DNA of 64,000 nucleotides from Diphasiastrum complanatum (GCA_029204225.1 CM055096.1:35236390-35300389); one strand, 5' to 3'; shown: positions 27,245-39,554, numbered from the stretch's first letter. The notes: generated from the letters alone by a model not told the origin. Numbers and translations are program-made.

Positions 27245-28424
27245 CATTAGGAGAACTCTTGAATCCAAAAGGGCCTTTTGTAAAGATGTTTTTTTTGACT
27301 TTTCAAAAGTTTTATGTCCACATGGCCCAATGGTGTGTTTCCATGTGTGTAGACCGTAGCGGTGGTGGCCCAACTTCAATTTCGTCAGCCACTTCTAAGA
27401 TAAACCAAATACACTAAAATTCAAATTGAACTGGGTGGGAAACTCGAGGCCATGTCCTCGCACATATGTCGTCGTGTCGCGTCGTGCCTCACCATGCGGA
27501 AGGCAGGTGGAGTGAGCACATGTGGAGGAGGAAAATAGCTTTCTTCTAGTACAATAGCATCTCTTTACACCATTGTGTAGATCATGAGAAACTACACACT
27601 TTTGCTTTTTGGATCACTTCAATCTGACACACGGTTAGAAGATTATGGCCATCTGAGGATTCATACCCTATTTGATATCGGAGCCGGGTGACCCAGACTT
27701 CTTCTCACTAAACATAATGCTCTGGTCGCGCAACTCCGATATCTCAGCGACGTGACCAGAGCATTATGTTCATTGAGAAAAGGCCATGGGTCTCCTGGCT
27801 CCGATATCTCAACCGCGCTACCAAAGTAATATGTTCAATGAGAACAAGCCATGGTCGCTCGGCTCCGATATAAGGTAGGGTATGAATCTTCAGACTGCCA
27901 TAACTTTTTAACCGTGTGTCGGATTGAAGTGATCCCAAAAGCAAAAGCATGCAATTTTTCATGATCTATGCAATGGTGTAAAGAGATGCTACAATATATT
28001 AACCACGCGACCAGAGCATTATATTCAGTGAGAACATGTAATGGGTCCCTCGATATTAGGTAGGGTATGAATCTTCAGAGTGCCATAACTTTTTAATCGT
28101 GTGTCAAATTGAAGTGATCCAAAAAGCAAAAGTGTGTGGGTTTTCATGATCCACACAATGGTGATGCTACACTTATTTTACTATAGGCAAGCTATTTTCC
28201 TCCTCCACATGTGCTCACTCCACTTGCCGCATGGCGAGGCACGACGCGACGCGACGACATATGCGTGAGGACACGGCCTCAGGTTTTCCACCCATTTCAT
28301 TTTGAATTTTTGTGTAATTGGTTTATCTCAGAAGTGGCTGCCCAAAATTGAATTTGGGCAGTCTAATGATGTTCTCTCTCTACATTGTTAAAGGGCCCAT
28401 ATTGAGTCTGAAGTTCCCCTAATG
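27245..28424. mobile_element. Foldback (long inverted repeat) DNA element, non-autonomous
   Basis: Ends are CATTAGGAGAAC at 27245 and the reverse complement of CATTAGGGGAAC at 28424. The arms are long and mostly complementary: 27365-27400 pairs with 28315-28360, 27470-27530 (including CGTCGTGTCGCGTCG) with about 28200-28270, and 27550-27680 with both 27876-27991 and 28056-28174. The centre carries CTCCGATATCTCA and GACCAGAGCATTAT repeats in both orientations. No coding sequence. The outermost 100 bp resemble the ends of the 50249-53064 unit, suggesting it is a non-autonomous relative. No clear target-site duplication was found. Confidence 0.75.
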
Positions 28425-28586
28425 AAAACCTTCGTTTGGAAGCTATGGTGCATCAAACTGGTCAACTGAGATTCAATAGGATTTCTTTTAGGAAAGACAA
28501 AGCCTTCCACTATATTAGAGATGCTAATTATACTCGAGATTTGAGCGTGGTGAGCCCAAAGGTCTAAGTTTCTTGAGAAAGACAAT

Positions 28587-28746
<160 letters not shown>

Positions 28747-28864
28747 AAACGATGTGCATTTGTTACTACACCGATTTGACGCATCGTTAGTTGTTGCACT
28801 TAGCAAGCAGTAGGGCAATCTTGAGGAATAACTTGCTACCAAAACCACAATGTCAATAAAAAAA

Positions 28865-29401
28865 TGTTGGATTTCTATTCTCTCTCTCCCTAATCTATAG
28901 CTAATCCGGATCCTTTCATTTGCTATATATAAAAGTCTCTATTGTCGCACAATCTGCAGAAATATGCGTGTTTTTGAATAGTTTGTAGAAATACATGAAA
29001 ATTGCAAATAGGTATCTACTTGACAAAACCTACTTGAATCGACAACTATCGTAGCCAATCATCGAGCCTATTGTCGAAGCTATTATCGAGTCAACTATCA
29101 ACTATTGATTCAACTATCTACTTTCACGACCCTGCGATTTTCGCAGAATATCCAACGAAATTAAATTTTATAGAGCGACAACTAACAGCGGAAGGTAGTG
29201 TCTTAATCTATCTTGTAATGTATCAGTTAAGCATTCTTTTAATTATACAGCTACCATGTATAAATAATCAATAGCGCATCAATGCACATGTCAATTAATC
29301 GATCAATCAAGAATCAGCATTACAAAATAGAGCACACTATTTGATTTCTCTCTCCTCTGACTTCCAGAGTATTGCATCAGAGAGATCGCGCATCTAACTG
29401 C
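28865..29401 (+). repeat. LTR-like sequence, family shared with 46990-47580
   Basis: Begins TGTTGGATTTCTATTCTC and shares with the 47 kb copy the starting motif, GTAGAAATAC, a TC/GA-rich middle, TAACCATTCTTTTAAT-like sequence and ...AGAGTATTG[CT]ATCA near the end. It terminates in CTAACTGCA. TG...CA ends and two copies of similar structure suggest a solo LTR. No flanking duplication was confirmed. Confidence 0.45.
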
Positions 29402-30369
29402 ATTATTGGTGAGGCTTTGTTTTTGCTCGTTGGTCGGTCTATGACTTGTTGACTTCTTTGGCATTGGCGTTCTTGGTACATATGGATTCTGGAACTCCTT
29501 ATCGGTGATTTGTCGATGCTCCTTAACGTAGTTTGGTGGCTCGACTCCGTCGTAATGCTCTTTTAGTAGCTGGAATCCGTTAGAAGAATTTTCACATGAA
29601 TCTTCTAACATGCCCCCACTACGAACGTAAGATTTTATTTGAATGTCATGACATACCCTGTGCAAGACATCCTAATATACACAGGGCTCATTGAATGTGT
29701 TAGAAGAGAGTTTTATTGCGAAAACTCAAGCCATATGTCAAGTCATATGTGATAAAATACAAGCCATGTCAACTAGCTAAGGTTTAACACCTAAAAGCCA
29801 AAGGTTTGTTGCATCCATTGGATATCTCCAAATTTTTCTATCTCTGAGTGCTTGATTCAGTGGAAAGGTCTGACTGAGGATGATGATTCGTGCAAGAGAG
29901 TTGAAAGCATAAAGAAGAAGTTCTCTAAGTCTCACTTCTAAGTAGTTCAATGGAGGAAGAATGTTAATATTGAATGTGAAAATTTGTAAAAGCCATCTAT
30001 GTTAAGTTTAGGGGTGTCTAGACTTTTTAGTCCCTATACACATGTTAGTGGGAGATAGGGCCAAATTTGGAGTGTGATGTAGCGCGAGCTAGCTTAGGCT
30101 TTCTACATTTGTCATGATGAGAGTGGATAAGTGACACTTTCCTATATGTTGGCATGAGATCAAGAGACCAATGAAAAGAGAGAAATCCATGAAATTGGTC
30201 CAATCAAGTTTGAGGGCACATCTGTCACCTTGCCAATCAAATTAGGAGGAGGAAAAGAAGGGGCACAATCATGTTTCACTCCTCTCCACCATGAGTTGCT
30301 ACTTATATGAGTGATAGATCAAGTGTTGCATCTCCATAGCCACCAAGGTGTTTTTTTTGGATCAAGAGG
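29402..30369 (+). mobile_element. Probable Ty3/gypsy 3' end with LTR start
   Basis: 29880-30000 reads on the plus strand as an acidic pol tail (DEDDDSCKRVES-like), with breaks. A purine-rich stretch GTGGGAGATAGGGCC is at 30048-30062, and a possible LTR start TGTAGCGCGAGC follows near 30078. The LTR-like part has ACTTATATGAGTG near 30311. Identification rests on layout more than on sequence similarity. Confidence 0.35.
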
Positions 30370-30930
30370 GGTCCAAATCATAATGATTACATCCATCCTG
30401 GTACTATATCCATTCCTATTGATGGTAGATGCAAGATAGAAGGAATTGGTAGTGTACCAATTGGTGTTGAATCTGCTATGACTCTTATTGATGTACTTTT
30501 GTTTTGCTTAATCTCACCATGAATCTCATTAGTGTTGAAAAAATACTTGATAATGGTTTCAAAGTTGACTTTGGAAAAGATGCTTGCTTGATTAAGAGGG
30601 ATGGTGAAATGGTAGCAAGAGGGAGTAGATGTGGAAATCTTTTCAAGTTGGAATCTAATCCTTGTAGAAGTGTGGTCAAAAGGAGCTTGGATCATCTCAA
30701 GGAGAAGAAGGCAATTGGAGTACCTCAATCTATGTTCCATGATGGTAAGGCTCATGAAGATGGTGCTCTAGCAAAAGCACTTGGAGAGTTATTTCCAAGG
30801 TGTTCTACTTCTCAACAATTTTCTCAAAGGCGCTCAAAAAAGAGAAAAAGACGTCAAATAAAGGGCTTAAAAAACTACGAAAAGGTGGAATTCAAGATAA
30901 CAAAGGTGGGAATTGTAGAACTGAGTGTGT
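30370..30930 (+). mobile_element. Ty1/Copia fragment (protease to pre-integrase linker)
   Basis: A plus frame reads MNLISVEKILDNGFKVDFG followed by a GNLFKLE segment, the typical sequence between Copia protease and the integrase zinc domain. The preceding 110 bp read as a protease C-terminal part (GIGSVPIGVE). Upstream and downstream Copia parts are missing. Old fragment with several breaks. Confidence 0.7.
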
Positions 30931-31823
30931 AACAAGTGGTTGTGAGGGTTGATGTAGTTGTGGGAAAATTTTTGTTTTGATCGGAGAACTTGGAAATTTC
31001 AGTGTAATTTTTGGCAGAGCTTCACTGAATGAAGTACCAAATGACTCGAATTTTGCCCTTATATAGGCGGAAATAGAGTGTGTATTTGGAGAAGTACACT
31101 TTTCCCAACTCAGTTCCAACCAAGATTTTGTAGGGACCTTCGTCACAATATTCAGAGACCTCAATGAAGTCTACGAAGGTTCAAAAGATGATTTGGCTGC
31201 CCTACGAAGGTTTTGCAAAGATTCAGCCTATCTAAGAAGGTTCAACCATTGTAGGAGGTGAACTCTCGCACAACTTGTGCTAGATGTTGGATTTTCAAGA
31301 TCAGAACATGTAGGCAGGCTAATTTCACTACTCTGATTCCATTTATGCCCTCTACGAAGGCTGGGTTGTAGATCTTGATGCCCTGCGAAGGTTCCTTAGT
31401 TTCTGGTTCTATGAACCCTCACAGACACTCAAATTTGATGATTTTTCCATCAGTAACTCTCGTAGAGATTTTTATAGATGTTTCTAAGTCAGATTTAGTG
31501 ACTGACAAAGTCTCAAGAGTTAGTTCCCAAGGGATCTCGAAAATTCATGGAAGTACATCAAGATTTGTTGTAGCTGCAAATGCTAGAAGAAATCTGATGG
31601 AAGTAAGCTTGACTACAAAACTAAAAGATCTTGTAAAGTCAATGTTAGAAATATGAGTAAAACCCTTGGCAACGAATTTTGCTTATCTTAATTTCGACTT
31701 TGTTGATTCTATAAATCCATTTGTACCCTATAACATTTATGTCAGATGACAGATTTGTGACAATCCACCCTTGATTCTTGATAAGAGATTAATACTCTCT
31801 ATTCATTCTTGATTTTAAATGCT
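30931..31823. other. Interval with GAAGGTT-rich sequence, no gene recognised
   Basis: Contains scattered CTACGAAGGTT motifs (31160-31390) similar to those at 32940-32985 and 33630-33660. A 93-residue plus frame at 31375-31656 matches nothing I know and is probably chance or a retroelement remnant. Confidence 0.4.
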
Positions 31824-32618
31824 TGTTGAGGGTATGACGGTGTAAATAAATAAATTAGCCGAAAATAGTTGTGAGGGTTGTGGCATCCTGCGTGCATAAG
31901 CCCATGGCCCAATGAGCACTTGTAAATAGATAATTATGCACATAAACTTGACTTTGGGCCATGTAATTAATAATAATATATGAAAGCCAAAGTTGAGCTT
32001 AAGTTAAGTTACTAAGTTTTTTGGGATCAGTCAAAAGTCAAATGGTGGTAGGTGGGTGTGTTTCTACCTACGTGACCATAGATTCATTTGTGTTTCTTGT
32101 GGATGGTGTGGATTAGAATCCCATCCTTTGCAAGTAGCCAATAGGAAGCAAGGGGCAAGGGCCACCCCAAAGATAAAAAGACATCATTTGTAACCCATTT
32201 TCATGCTTAATGAGAAGGAGGAAACTCTACCATTTTGGAGAGAAGCATCCTCATTTGCTATTCAATACTTGCTAATGCTTTTGTGTGCTTGTGTCTTTGC
32301 TTTCTAGTTTTCATGTTTTTGGTTTTATTAGTTAATGTTTCTCCATTAGCATGCACAATGAGCAAATGAGCTAACCTCCCCTCTCGCTCTCTTTCTCTCC
32401 CTCTTTCTCTACTTTTTACGTCTATCTATCTATCTCTCTCCCTCTCTTTCACTCAAAATTATGATGTGTGTGCGGTTAATGTAGGAACGAGTAGTGTTAG
32501 GAAAAAGAGTAGAAAGCATCTAAATCTAGCAACTTGACATAGTTATGTACCTATCTAGTGTTCTAACCCTTTTTGACAGGTGGAAGGGCTACTCACCAAC
32601 CAATCTACACACCCTACA
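31824..32618 (+). repeat. Probable Ty3/gypsy LTR
   Basis: Roughly 795 bp ending CCCTACA, directly followed by a Ty3-type primer site at 32620-32637. It contains a CT-rich block (32380-32450). The start at TGTTGAGGG is a guess from the TG rule. The 75 bp around GACATAGTTATGTACCTATCTAG also resemble 58535-58600 next to a Copia 3' LTR, so the stretch may be composite. Confidence 0.4.
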
Positions 32619-32619
32619 G

Positions 32620-32637
32620 TGGCGTCGTTGCTGGGGA
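32620..32637 (+). other. Ty3-type primer binding site
   Basis: TGGCGTCGTTGCTGGGGA is two changes from TGGCGCCGTTGCCGGGGA, the primer site common in plant Ty3/gypsy (Athila/Tat-type) elements. No gag follows, since the next 270 bp are AT-rich and non-coding. Confidence 0.6.
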
Positions 32638-32896
32638 TAGATTTCACTGACTAGTTTAATTACACTTTTAGTTGTTTTTTGCTTTTTTAGATTGTTTTTA
32701 GGTGGTTTTTGTGTAGATTTAGCTTGTTTTGTGTAATTTCTTTTGCTTGGACTGTTCTCAACGGTAGTAGAGACCCAAAACAACCTCTAAGGGCTTGGCA
32801 TCCATTCACAAAACCCAAAAAAGACCAGAAAAATAGCTCAAATTTGTTTTTGGAGGGAAAAAAAAAGGCAAAAATCCCATCAGACTTTGTTTATTC

Positions 32897-34253
32897 AAAA
32901 TTCAGTGGGAACCAACCTTCGCACGACTAGCAGCAGCTCCAGGGTACTGTCCCAAACCTGCATAGAAGCCTGCGAAGGTCCCTACCTATCAGATCTTGAA
33001 AAATCTCAAAAAAGCCCATAAAAAATTCAAAATTCCCTTGAAAAAACCCATTATCCTCTATACAAAGCTGAGTACATTGTCGCTACATTGTTGCAAAACA
33101 AACGATTTGGTTACAATGCCTTTTATTAAATCTTGATCTTGCACCATCATAGCCTACAACGGTAGATTGTGTTAATCAAAGTGCTATCACTTTATCTCTT
33201 AATCCCAAGTTTTGCTCTAGGTCCAAGCACATCGAGATAAAGTATCGTTATATCAAACACAAGGTACTTAGTCAAGAAATCATACTTACATTTTGCAAAG
33301 ACGCAACTCATGGCAATAGACATTTTTACAAAGGCATTATCAATTGAAAGTCATATCAAGTTTAATCATTTGTTAGACGTGAAAATCAAGGTTTTTCAGG
33401 ATCCACATTAAGAGGGAGTGTTAGATTTTTAGCTTTGATAAAATAAAAGGAAATGTTGACTATTGTAAATATTTCTGTTTGCAAAAGTCCATCGTCCATG
33501 ATCAAATTGAAATCTAAGATCAAAATAAAAATAGACCTTTAAGGTCATATGAGGGGGTTTTGTGTATGGTTATTCAGTGGGAACCAACCTTCGCACGACT
33601 GGCAACAGCTCCAGGGTACTGTCCCAAACTTGCATAGAAGCCTGCAAAGGTTCCTAGGAACCTATCAAATCCTGAAAAATCTCAAAAAAACCATAAAAAA
33701 TTCAAAATTTCCTTGAAAAAATCCATTATCCTCTATAGAAAGCTGAGTACATTGTCGCTACATTGTTGCAAAACAAACGATTTGGTTACAATGCCTTTTA
33801 TTAAATATTGATCTTGCACCATCATAGCCTACAACGGTAGATTGTGTTCATCAAAGTGCTAGCACTTTATCTCTTAATCCCAAGTTTCGCTCCAGGTCCA
33901 AGCACATCGAGATAAAGTATCGTTATATCAAAGACAAGGTACTTAGTCAAGAAACCATACTTACATTTTGCAAAGACGCAACTCATGGCAATAGCCATTT
34001 TTACGAAGGCATTATCAATTGAAAGTCATATCAAGTTTAATCATTCGTTAGACGTGAAAATCAAGGTTTTTCAGGATCCACATTAAGGGGGAGTGTTAAA
34101 TTTCTAGCTTTGATAAATAAAAGGAAATGTTGACTTATTGTAAATACTTCTACATGTTTGTGAATAAGTTAGTTTGCAAAAGTCCGATAGTCCATGATCA
34201 AATTGAAATCTAAGATCAAAATAAAAATAGACCTTTAAGGTCATATCAGGGGG
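32897..34253 (+). mobile_element. Tandem duplication of a Copia 3' end
   Basis: Two direct copies, about 32897-33569 and 33570-34253. Each holds the C-terminal Copia RNase H region (SRSKHIEIKYRYIKHKVLSQ) and then a purine tract (AAGRGGGAG) and an LTR start TGTTA[GA]ATTT, at 33419 and 34097. The repeat junction lies inside the LTR: after about 150 bp of LTR the sequence jumps back to CAGTGGGAACCAACC. The copies are about 95% alike by eye. Both are fossil fragments. Confidence 0.8.
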
Positions 34254-36160
34254 TTCTGTGTATGGTTGAGAAAGGGGTTTGCCGACAGGTCTTACTTGTG
34301 GTTGAGAAAGCATAATTCTGGAAGCACTCTAGCCACCAACATGAGATGAGACTGCCAGAACTTAAACTTTTTTTTTTTCTATATTGCATTGAAAACCCCT
34401 TCTCACCTAGTTGTCCTACACACCATGTGATTGCAAGGTACACCCTTTGCTTTTGAGCTTAGCTAAAAGCCAGGATGTCCCCTTTGATTTTGAACTTAGC
34501 TAAAAGCCAAGATGCCCAACAAACCCTTTGCATTTTAAAGCAACCTTCAAGAACATTATTTACTTCCAGCTGCTACCAGATTGTGTACATGGACATCCAA
34601 TAGAAAATTGACATCTAAACATAAAACATTTTGACAAAGTATGGATGTAGATAGTGATGGTCGTACCTCACATAAAGCGTGCACAATTCATTGGTTTCAA
34701 AAACATAATTGCAAGCCAAAAAAACTTGTATACCAATTTCTTTTAAATGATGTAGATTTCCAAAAAAAAAGGCCCATTGGGTGGGACCTTATACCAAATA
34801 TGGGGCACCACCCTCACAAGGCACCTAGGAGTAACCCCCCCCCCCACAAAAACAAAAAAAACAAAAAATGAACATGTTTGGCCAAAATTTGGACACATGA
34901 TGTGTGTCTACTTAGATCTTATATGAATCAATGATCTAGATTGAGTTTGGGACCACCGTTAGCTAGGGCATAATAATAGGACCTCATAATTTTCTTCCAA
35001 TTTGATTGGATGTAATGTTTCATGGATGGAATCTTGAGATTATTTAACCCTCATGAATGGAATCTTAAAAATACATAGGCCTCATGGATGTAATCTTGAA
35101 AATAAGGAGCATGGGTGGAATAATGGGATCTCTAAAATGATTTTATTTTACTTTTTCAAGATTTTGGTGACACATTATGTGAGATAATGGGTGTTTATCG
35201 ACCCGTGCTAAGCATATAAAGGCTCAAATTCTCATTTCATCATCATCAAGGCTAGAGGACTTGTCATTATATCCTTATGATGAGCCTTCAAACAACCGTA
35301 AAATCATCTCTTGCTATTTCATGAAAAAAAGGAGTTGCCTCACATAACGTACTTTTTGCACTTTTTTTTTTTCAAAATTTTGACATGCAGGGAAGGTGCA
35401 TGTAAAAAAAATTCATGTCAAAAAAAAGGTAAAGAAAGGTTTTTACAACGCGGAAGGTCAACTCCGCGGCCATTCGCTATGGGAAGTGTGAAGAATTGCC
35501 AAACATTGGCAAACCTAGCTTGATCAAAAACCATGTAGAATAGTGTAAATTGTGTACACAAGTGGGTCCCACACATGTGAGGCCATGATGCCACATGGGA
35601 AACCCATCCTAATGTAGGTTAGGTCAAGTCAAGAGAGTTGGTCATGTCTATTTGGTGGTCATCCCTACTTTATAGGACCTACACCTAAGTTTAAGGTGAA
35701 AATTTGACCAACTAGCTACCTACCAAGCATAACTCTAGGAAATAGACTAGGGTTTCATTTTAGGTCAAGGAGAGTGAGTTAACTTCCTTATTACATGCTG
35801 GAAATCCACTTAACTTCAAGAAGGAAGTCAAATTTGCTATGTATTCCCTCTCTCCATAGTGAGAAGATAGAAAATTTTTGGAGCTCATTGGCAATCTCAA
35901 GCTAGTTCACTATGTACATTGAGTTTTTGTGATCCAAATGAGACCAAATCAATTTCTACTTGTTTCTCAGGTTGAAGGCCGTACTACAGCCTGTAGTACA
36001 CACGTGTGGGCTCGCATTTCAATGTTTATCAATGCTTTTGATTGTTAATGCTTGTTGTTTGTCAAATTGTCAATCTACATCAACTTTTTTGTGTCTAGTT
36101 TTTTGATAGATTGTTAAGCAAGCATCCAATCACTCTTGTGGATCTTTTGTAGATCCATTT
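34254..36160 (+). other. Repeat-rich interval, possible Copia LTR at its right end
   Basis: No gene recognised. 34840-34870 has C and A homopolymers, and 34990-35110 has a loosely repeated CATGGATG[GT]AATCTTGA motif. 35960-36155 (GGCCGTACTACAGCC... CCAATCACTC, TTTGTAGATC) resembles the last 190 bp of the Copia LTR at 53702-54362, so a diverged LTR of that family probably ends near 36155. Confidence 0.4.
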
Positions 36161-37285
36161 ATGGTCCTAAAGTATAGTACTTTCGCAGGAAGGGCCTTAT
36201 GGCCTTCTGCCTCGGAAGTCCCTTCCTTGGGGAATGGACTGGGAGGGAGACCCTCCCCCATTATCCTGTTTATTTTGGAGGTGCTTCATAGTTCAAACCA
36301 CAATGAACAACTCTCATTCAATTTCAAAGCTCCATGGTGCATTCATTCATTGATGATAGTTGGAGGAGTGATCACAATGTTCAAACTCGAGGAACGGTTG
36401 GGTCATAAATATAGATCATATATATAGCTGGTATGCGGCCATCTAATTTTCAGGCTGCTACACAATTCAACGCGTGGTGCCAAATTTTGGTGGGTGACAT
36501 TAAGCGCCCTTTGCCTTGTCTTCACCTCAGGCTTTTACCTGCCTGCTTCACTCGCCTTCGTTGCTGGCTTGCATAATCGTTCGTGATCAAGGATTTGATT
36601 GTCAGAGAAAGCTACCAAATTGTGGCTCAAAAGCTCGAAGCAGGCAGACATACATAAAGAATAACTCTTTTCATATTAGGCCAATGCTGTGTATAAGAAT
36701 ATGTAATTGTATGCAATGATTTTAGTTTAGTAGTTGAATATAATTGATCTTATCAGAATTTAACAAGTCTTCACCATCGCCAATCAGGATTCTTTTATCA
36801 AGTCCTGGAAGGCTTCCTATAAAAAAACATGAAATTCTATATAATGGTTTTAGTGAGGCATCATCTTCAAGTCATCAAAGGCTTCCCATCAAAAGTTTTG
36901 TACATGCAAGATGATAAACATATTCCCAAAACGATTTTATAATCAATACTGAACTTTTCACCTTCCACTGACATTTTTCTGCTGCAAATAAAAAAGAAAT
37001 GAATGTACATTAAGAAAAGCCTTTTCCAATAATAGCAGGCTCGACTATCTGCGTAATTGGACTACCATTTCTTGAGTAACTCAATCTGCCAAGGTACTCT
37101 ACTGAAATTTTTTCGCAATTTGAAGAGCTTCTTGAAGCGCATGAACATGAACAACACCCAAATCCATCAGACAAGACAGATATGGGATAACTAATCAAAC
37201 TAACACGTATCAATCATATGTTATGATTATCTTTAAGACACCGCGGCAACACTGAAATGACAATCATGGATAATCAATTCATAAT
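36161..37285 (-). repeat. 3' flank of BAHD gene 2 with duplicated segment
   Basis: 36780-37285 is homologous, in inverted orientation, to 21139-21780 downstream of BAHD gene 1. 36180-36260 is a GC-rich segment of the GGCCTTCC type seen also near 18100, 23500, 40050 and 40650. 36261-36779 shows nothing recognisable. Confidence 0.65.
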
Positions 37286-38757
37286 TCACATTATGTCCCA
37301 GAGGGTTAGCTCCTTGATCTTGTTCTCAAATTGTGACGAATTAGTGGCCAGCGACTCTTCCCTCAAAATTTTACTAAATCTTTCCATTGCAGCGGCAGGC
37401 AAACCCAACACTACTTTGATGCTCTTCCTCTCTTGTCCACAAGAGAGGAAAAGAACCACCTCTGGTTCTGGAAGAGTAACGGGGCCTGAATGCACAGGAT
37501 ACCCCCAGCCATGGTCTATGGCATTGAGGGAGAGTCTCGACCAGGTGGTTATGAGAAGCGTGGACGTCAGAGAAGGGCGAGCACGAGTTTGTTCGAAGTA
37601 GTCGATTGCAGATCTCATGTACTTGTCATCCACCATTTTGATTGCTTCTTGAACAAGACCAACGGCATGAGACAAGCTCTTATGCGTGAGATCTTCAGCT
37701 GTAACCATCGCGCAAGTAAACAGGATCCCGTTTCCGAAGAAGCCTGTTGGGAGAGGGGGAACTAATCTTGATCGCGAATTAACTGCAAAAAGCAACTTTG
37801 CCTGTTGAGAATATGGAACGTTCAGGGCTTTGGTTCGAGCACGCCAAACTAAAGCAGTGAGGGCCTCGAACGTAGTGCATTTTTTGAGAAGGCCTTCTTG
37901 GAGTAGATTTCTCTTCAGTGCTCCCAACGATTGCTCATCAAAGCAGAAGGAGCTGTACTGCACTACATCGGGGGACAATTGTATCTGCTGATCTTTTGAA
38001 ACTGCTTCGATGTCAGTGAATTCAATATGAGGAAATTCTATTTGAAAAGGCACACGGTGCTTCAGAACGCTTCTGTCTAGATAAGGAGGAACTGATATTG
38101 GCACACCGCGCGTAGTTTCAGCCCACGAATTCAAAAACTCCATAGCTGCTATTCCATCATAGACGGCATGATTCATAGCAAGCCCGACAACAAAGCCTCC
38201 ACACTTGAGTCTGGTAACCTGCACATGCAAACATCGATAGATGATTGATCGTTTCTTACAAAATTACATCAGCCTGAGTTAGCTTATACGAAACGACTGG
38301 ACTCCAATATGAGAAATGAGAACTATACCTGCACTATCATAAGTGGAATTTCGAGAATGTTTTTGGCACTTGGAACGTTGTAAACGAACTGCGTCAATGT
38401 GGTTGTATCAGTGATATCTACTAGTGTGGCATCTGCATCCCCCTCCACAAACAGCACTCCTTGGTCGTTACAGATTACATTTAGCTTTCCGTCGGAGCTG
38501 ATCCCCAACCTGCCAGCCACTGGCCGGTAGTGCACCAGAACTTTACGAAGAGCGTCTCGAAGCACGTTTGCAGGGTCTTCATTCTTCTTATCCTCTCTGG
38601 CCTCGTAGAAGTAAACAGTTCTCAAAATGTACGCAACATTCTGGTCCAGATTAGAGAGAAAGTAAATGAAATTCTCTGTAGGTTCTGCTGGCGCAACCAG
38701 CATGGGCTCTTGCAGCACAATGCTGAGCGATGCTGGTAGCCCTGGTTCGGCACCCAT
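37286..38757 (-). CDS. BAHD acyltransferase 2, HHT/ASFT-like hydroxycinnamoyltransferase
   Basis: Two exons on the minus strand, 38757-38329 and 38218-37286, with a 110 bp GT-AG intron at the same site as in gene 1; 453 residues. Same motifs: YFLSNLDQN, HAVYDG (His160, Asp164), GFFGNG and DHGWG (378-382). About 13 of 143 residues differ from gene 1 in exon 1 and about 35 of 310 in exon 2, mostly conservative, so both copies look functional. The reading frame stays open 35 codons upstream of the chosen start, through a CA tract at 38809-38822. I chose the Met matching gene 1, which also has a good context (CAATGG). Likely role is acyl transfer from a hydroxycinnamoyl-CoA to a long-chain hydroxyacid or alcohol, by inference from family resemblance. 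A MITE sits 284 bp upstream. Confidence 0.93.
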
Positions 38758-39041
38758 TGCAGCACAGCACACCACAGGCACAGCACCTAGACCTGCAGCT
38801 TTGATTGTACACACACACACACGCAGAAAAACTCTTTTCTCAGGAGTCAGAGCAATCAGCACTGTTTCTTATCTCTTGTAGCCTGCCCTGTTCGATGCTT
38901 GGACACTGGAAGTGCACAACTAACGTCTAGACTACCTAAAACGAGTGCCTATGTTCCCCCTAAAACTGGAGCTCAATTCATTTTTGAGTAAGCTTGATTT
39001 TCTTATGATTATTACTCATAGAAAAAAAAAAAGGTATATAC

Positions 39042-39554
39042 CAGTGTTGGGAGGGTATCGATATTTTTTATACCACCCGGGTAATATCAACATGTTTTGT
39101 AAATTGGTGGTTGATATCAACCGACTTGGGTTTTGTAGGGGTGATACCAGCACAGTATAAACTTGGGTATGAGTATATAATTTTTTTCTAAACTTAGCCA
39201 TTTTATAAATCGTAGTATGCATTTAACAAAAATCATGAACTTTTTAAATGTAATATGCATATGATTTTAAAGGCCAATACTATGTTGGTGCCCACCAATG
39301 TCTTTGGGACACCATGAATAATATTTATCACATATGTAAATTTTGGAAACTAACTAAAAATAGATAGTATATTGATACCATGCTAAATTCGAATTTTTTG
39401 CCCTCAATCTGGGTATTGATATGTGCATTGATTGGCTAAAACCAGCGTGGGCCGGGTATTGACCGTAGTATCACAAAATCATATATCGGACGGGTATGAG
39501 TCTACGATACCATTGTTGATACCAGCCGGACACCTATATACCCGCCCAACACTG
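39042..39554. mobile_element. hAT-like MITE in the upstream region of BAHD gene 2
   Basis: A 513 bp element begins CAGTGTTGGGAGGGTAT and ends with the reverse complement of CAGTGTTGGGCGGGTAT, giving 17 bp terminal inverted repeats with one mismatch. It is flanked on both sides by GTATATAC (39034-39041, 39555-39562), an 8 bp target duplication as made by hAT transposases. Because GTATATAC is its own reverse complement, it could instead extend the terminal repeat. The CAGTG...CACTG ends still fit hAT. No coding capacity. Confidence 0.85.

Noticed and set aside
30387-30755. 122-residue minus-strand frame
   Set aside because: Antisense to a recognisable Copia protease/pre-integrase segment.
37257-37601. 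114-residue plus-strand frame at the end of BAHD gene 2 (and a similar one opposite gene 1 at 20826-21158)
   Set aside because: Antisense shadow of the conserved BAHD C-terminal exon, which explains its conservation between the copies.
38758-38862. N-terminal extension of BAHD gene 2 (35 codons upstream)
   Set aside because: It is open only by chance across a CA tract, and gene 1 has an in-frame stop 21 bp before the equivalent start.
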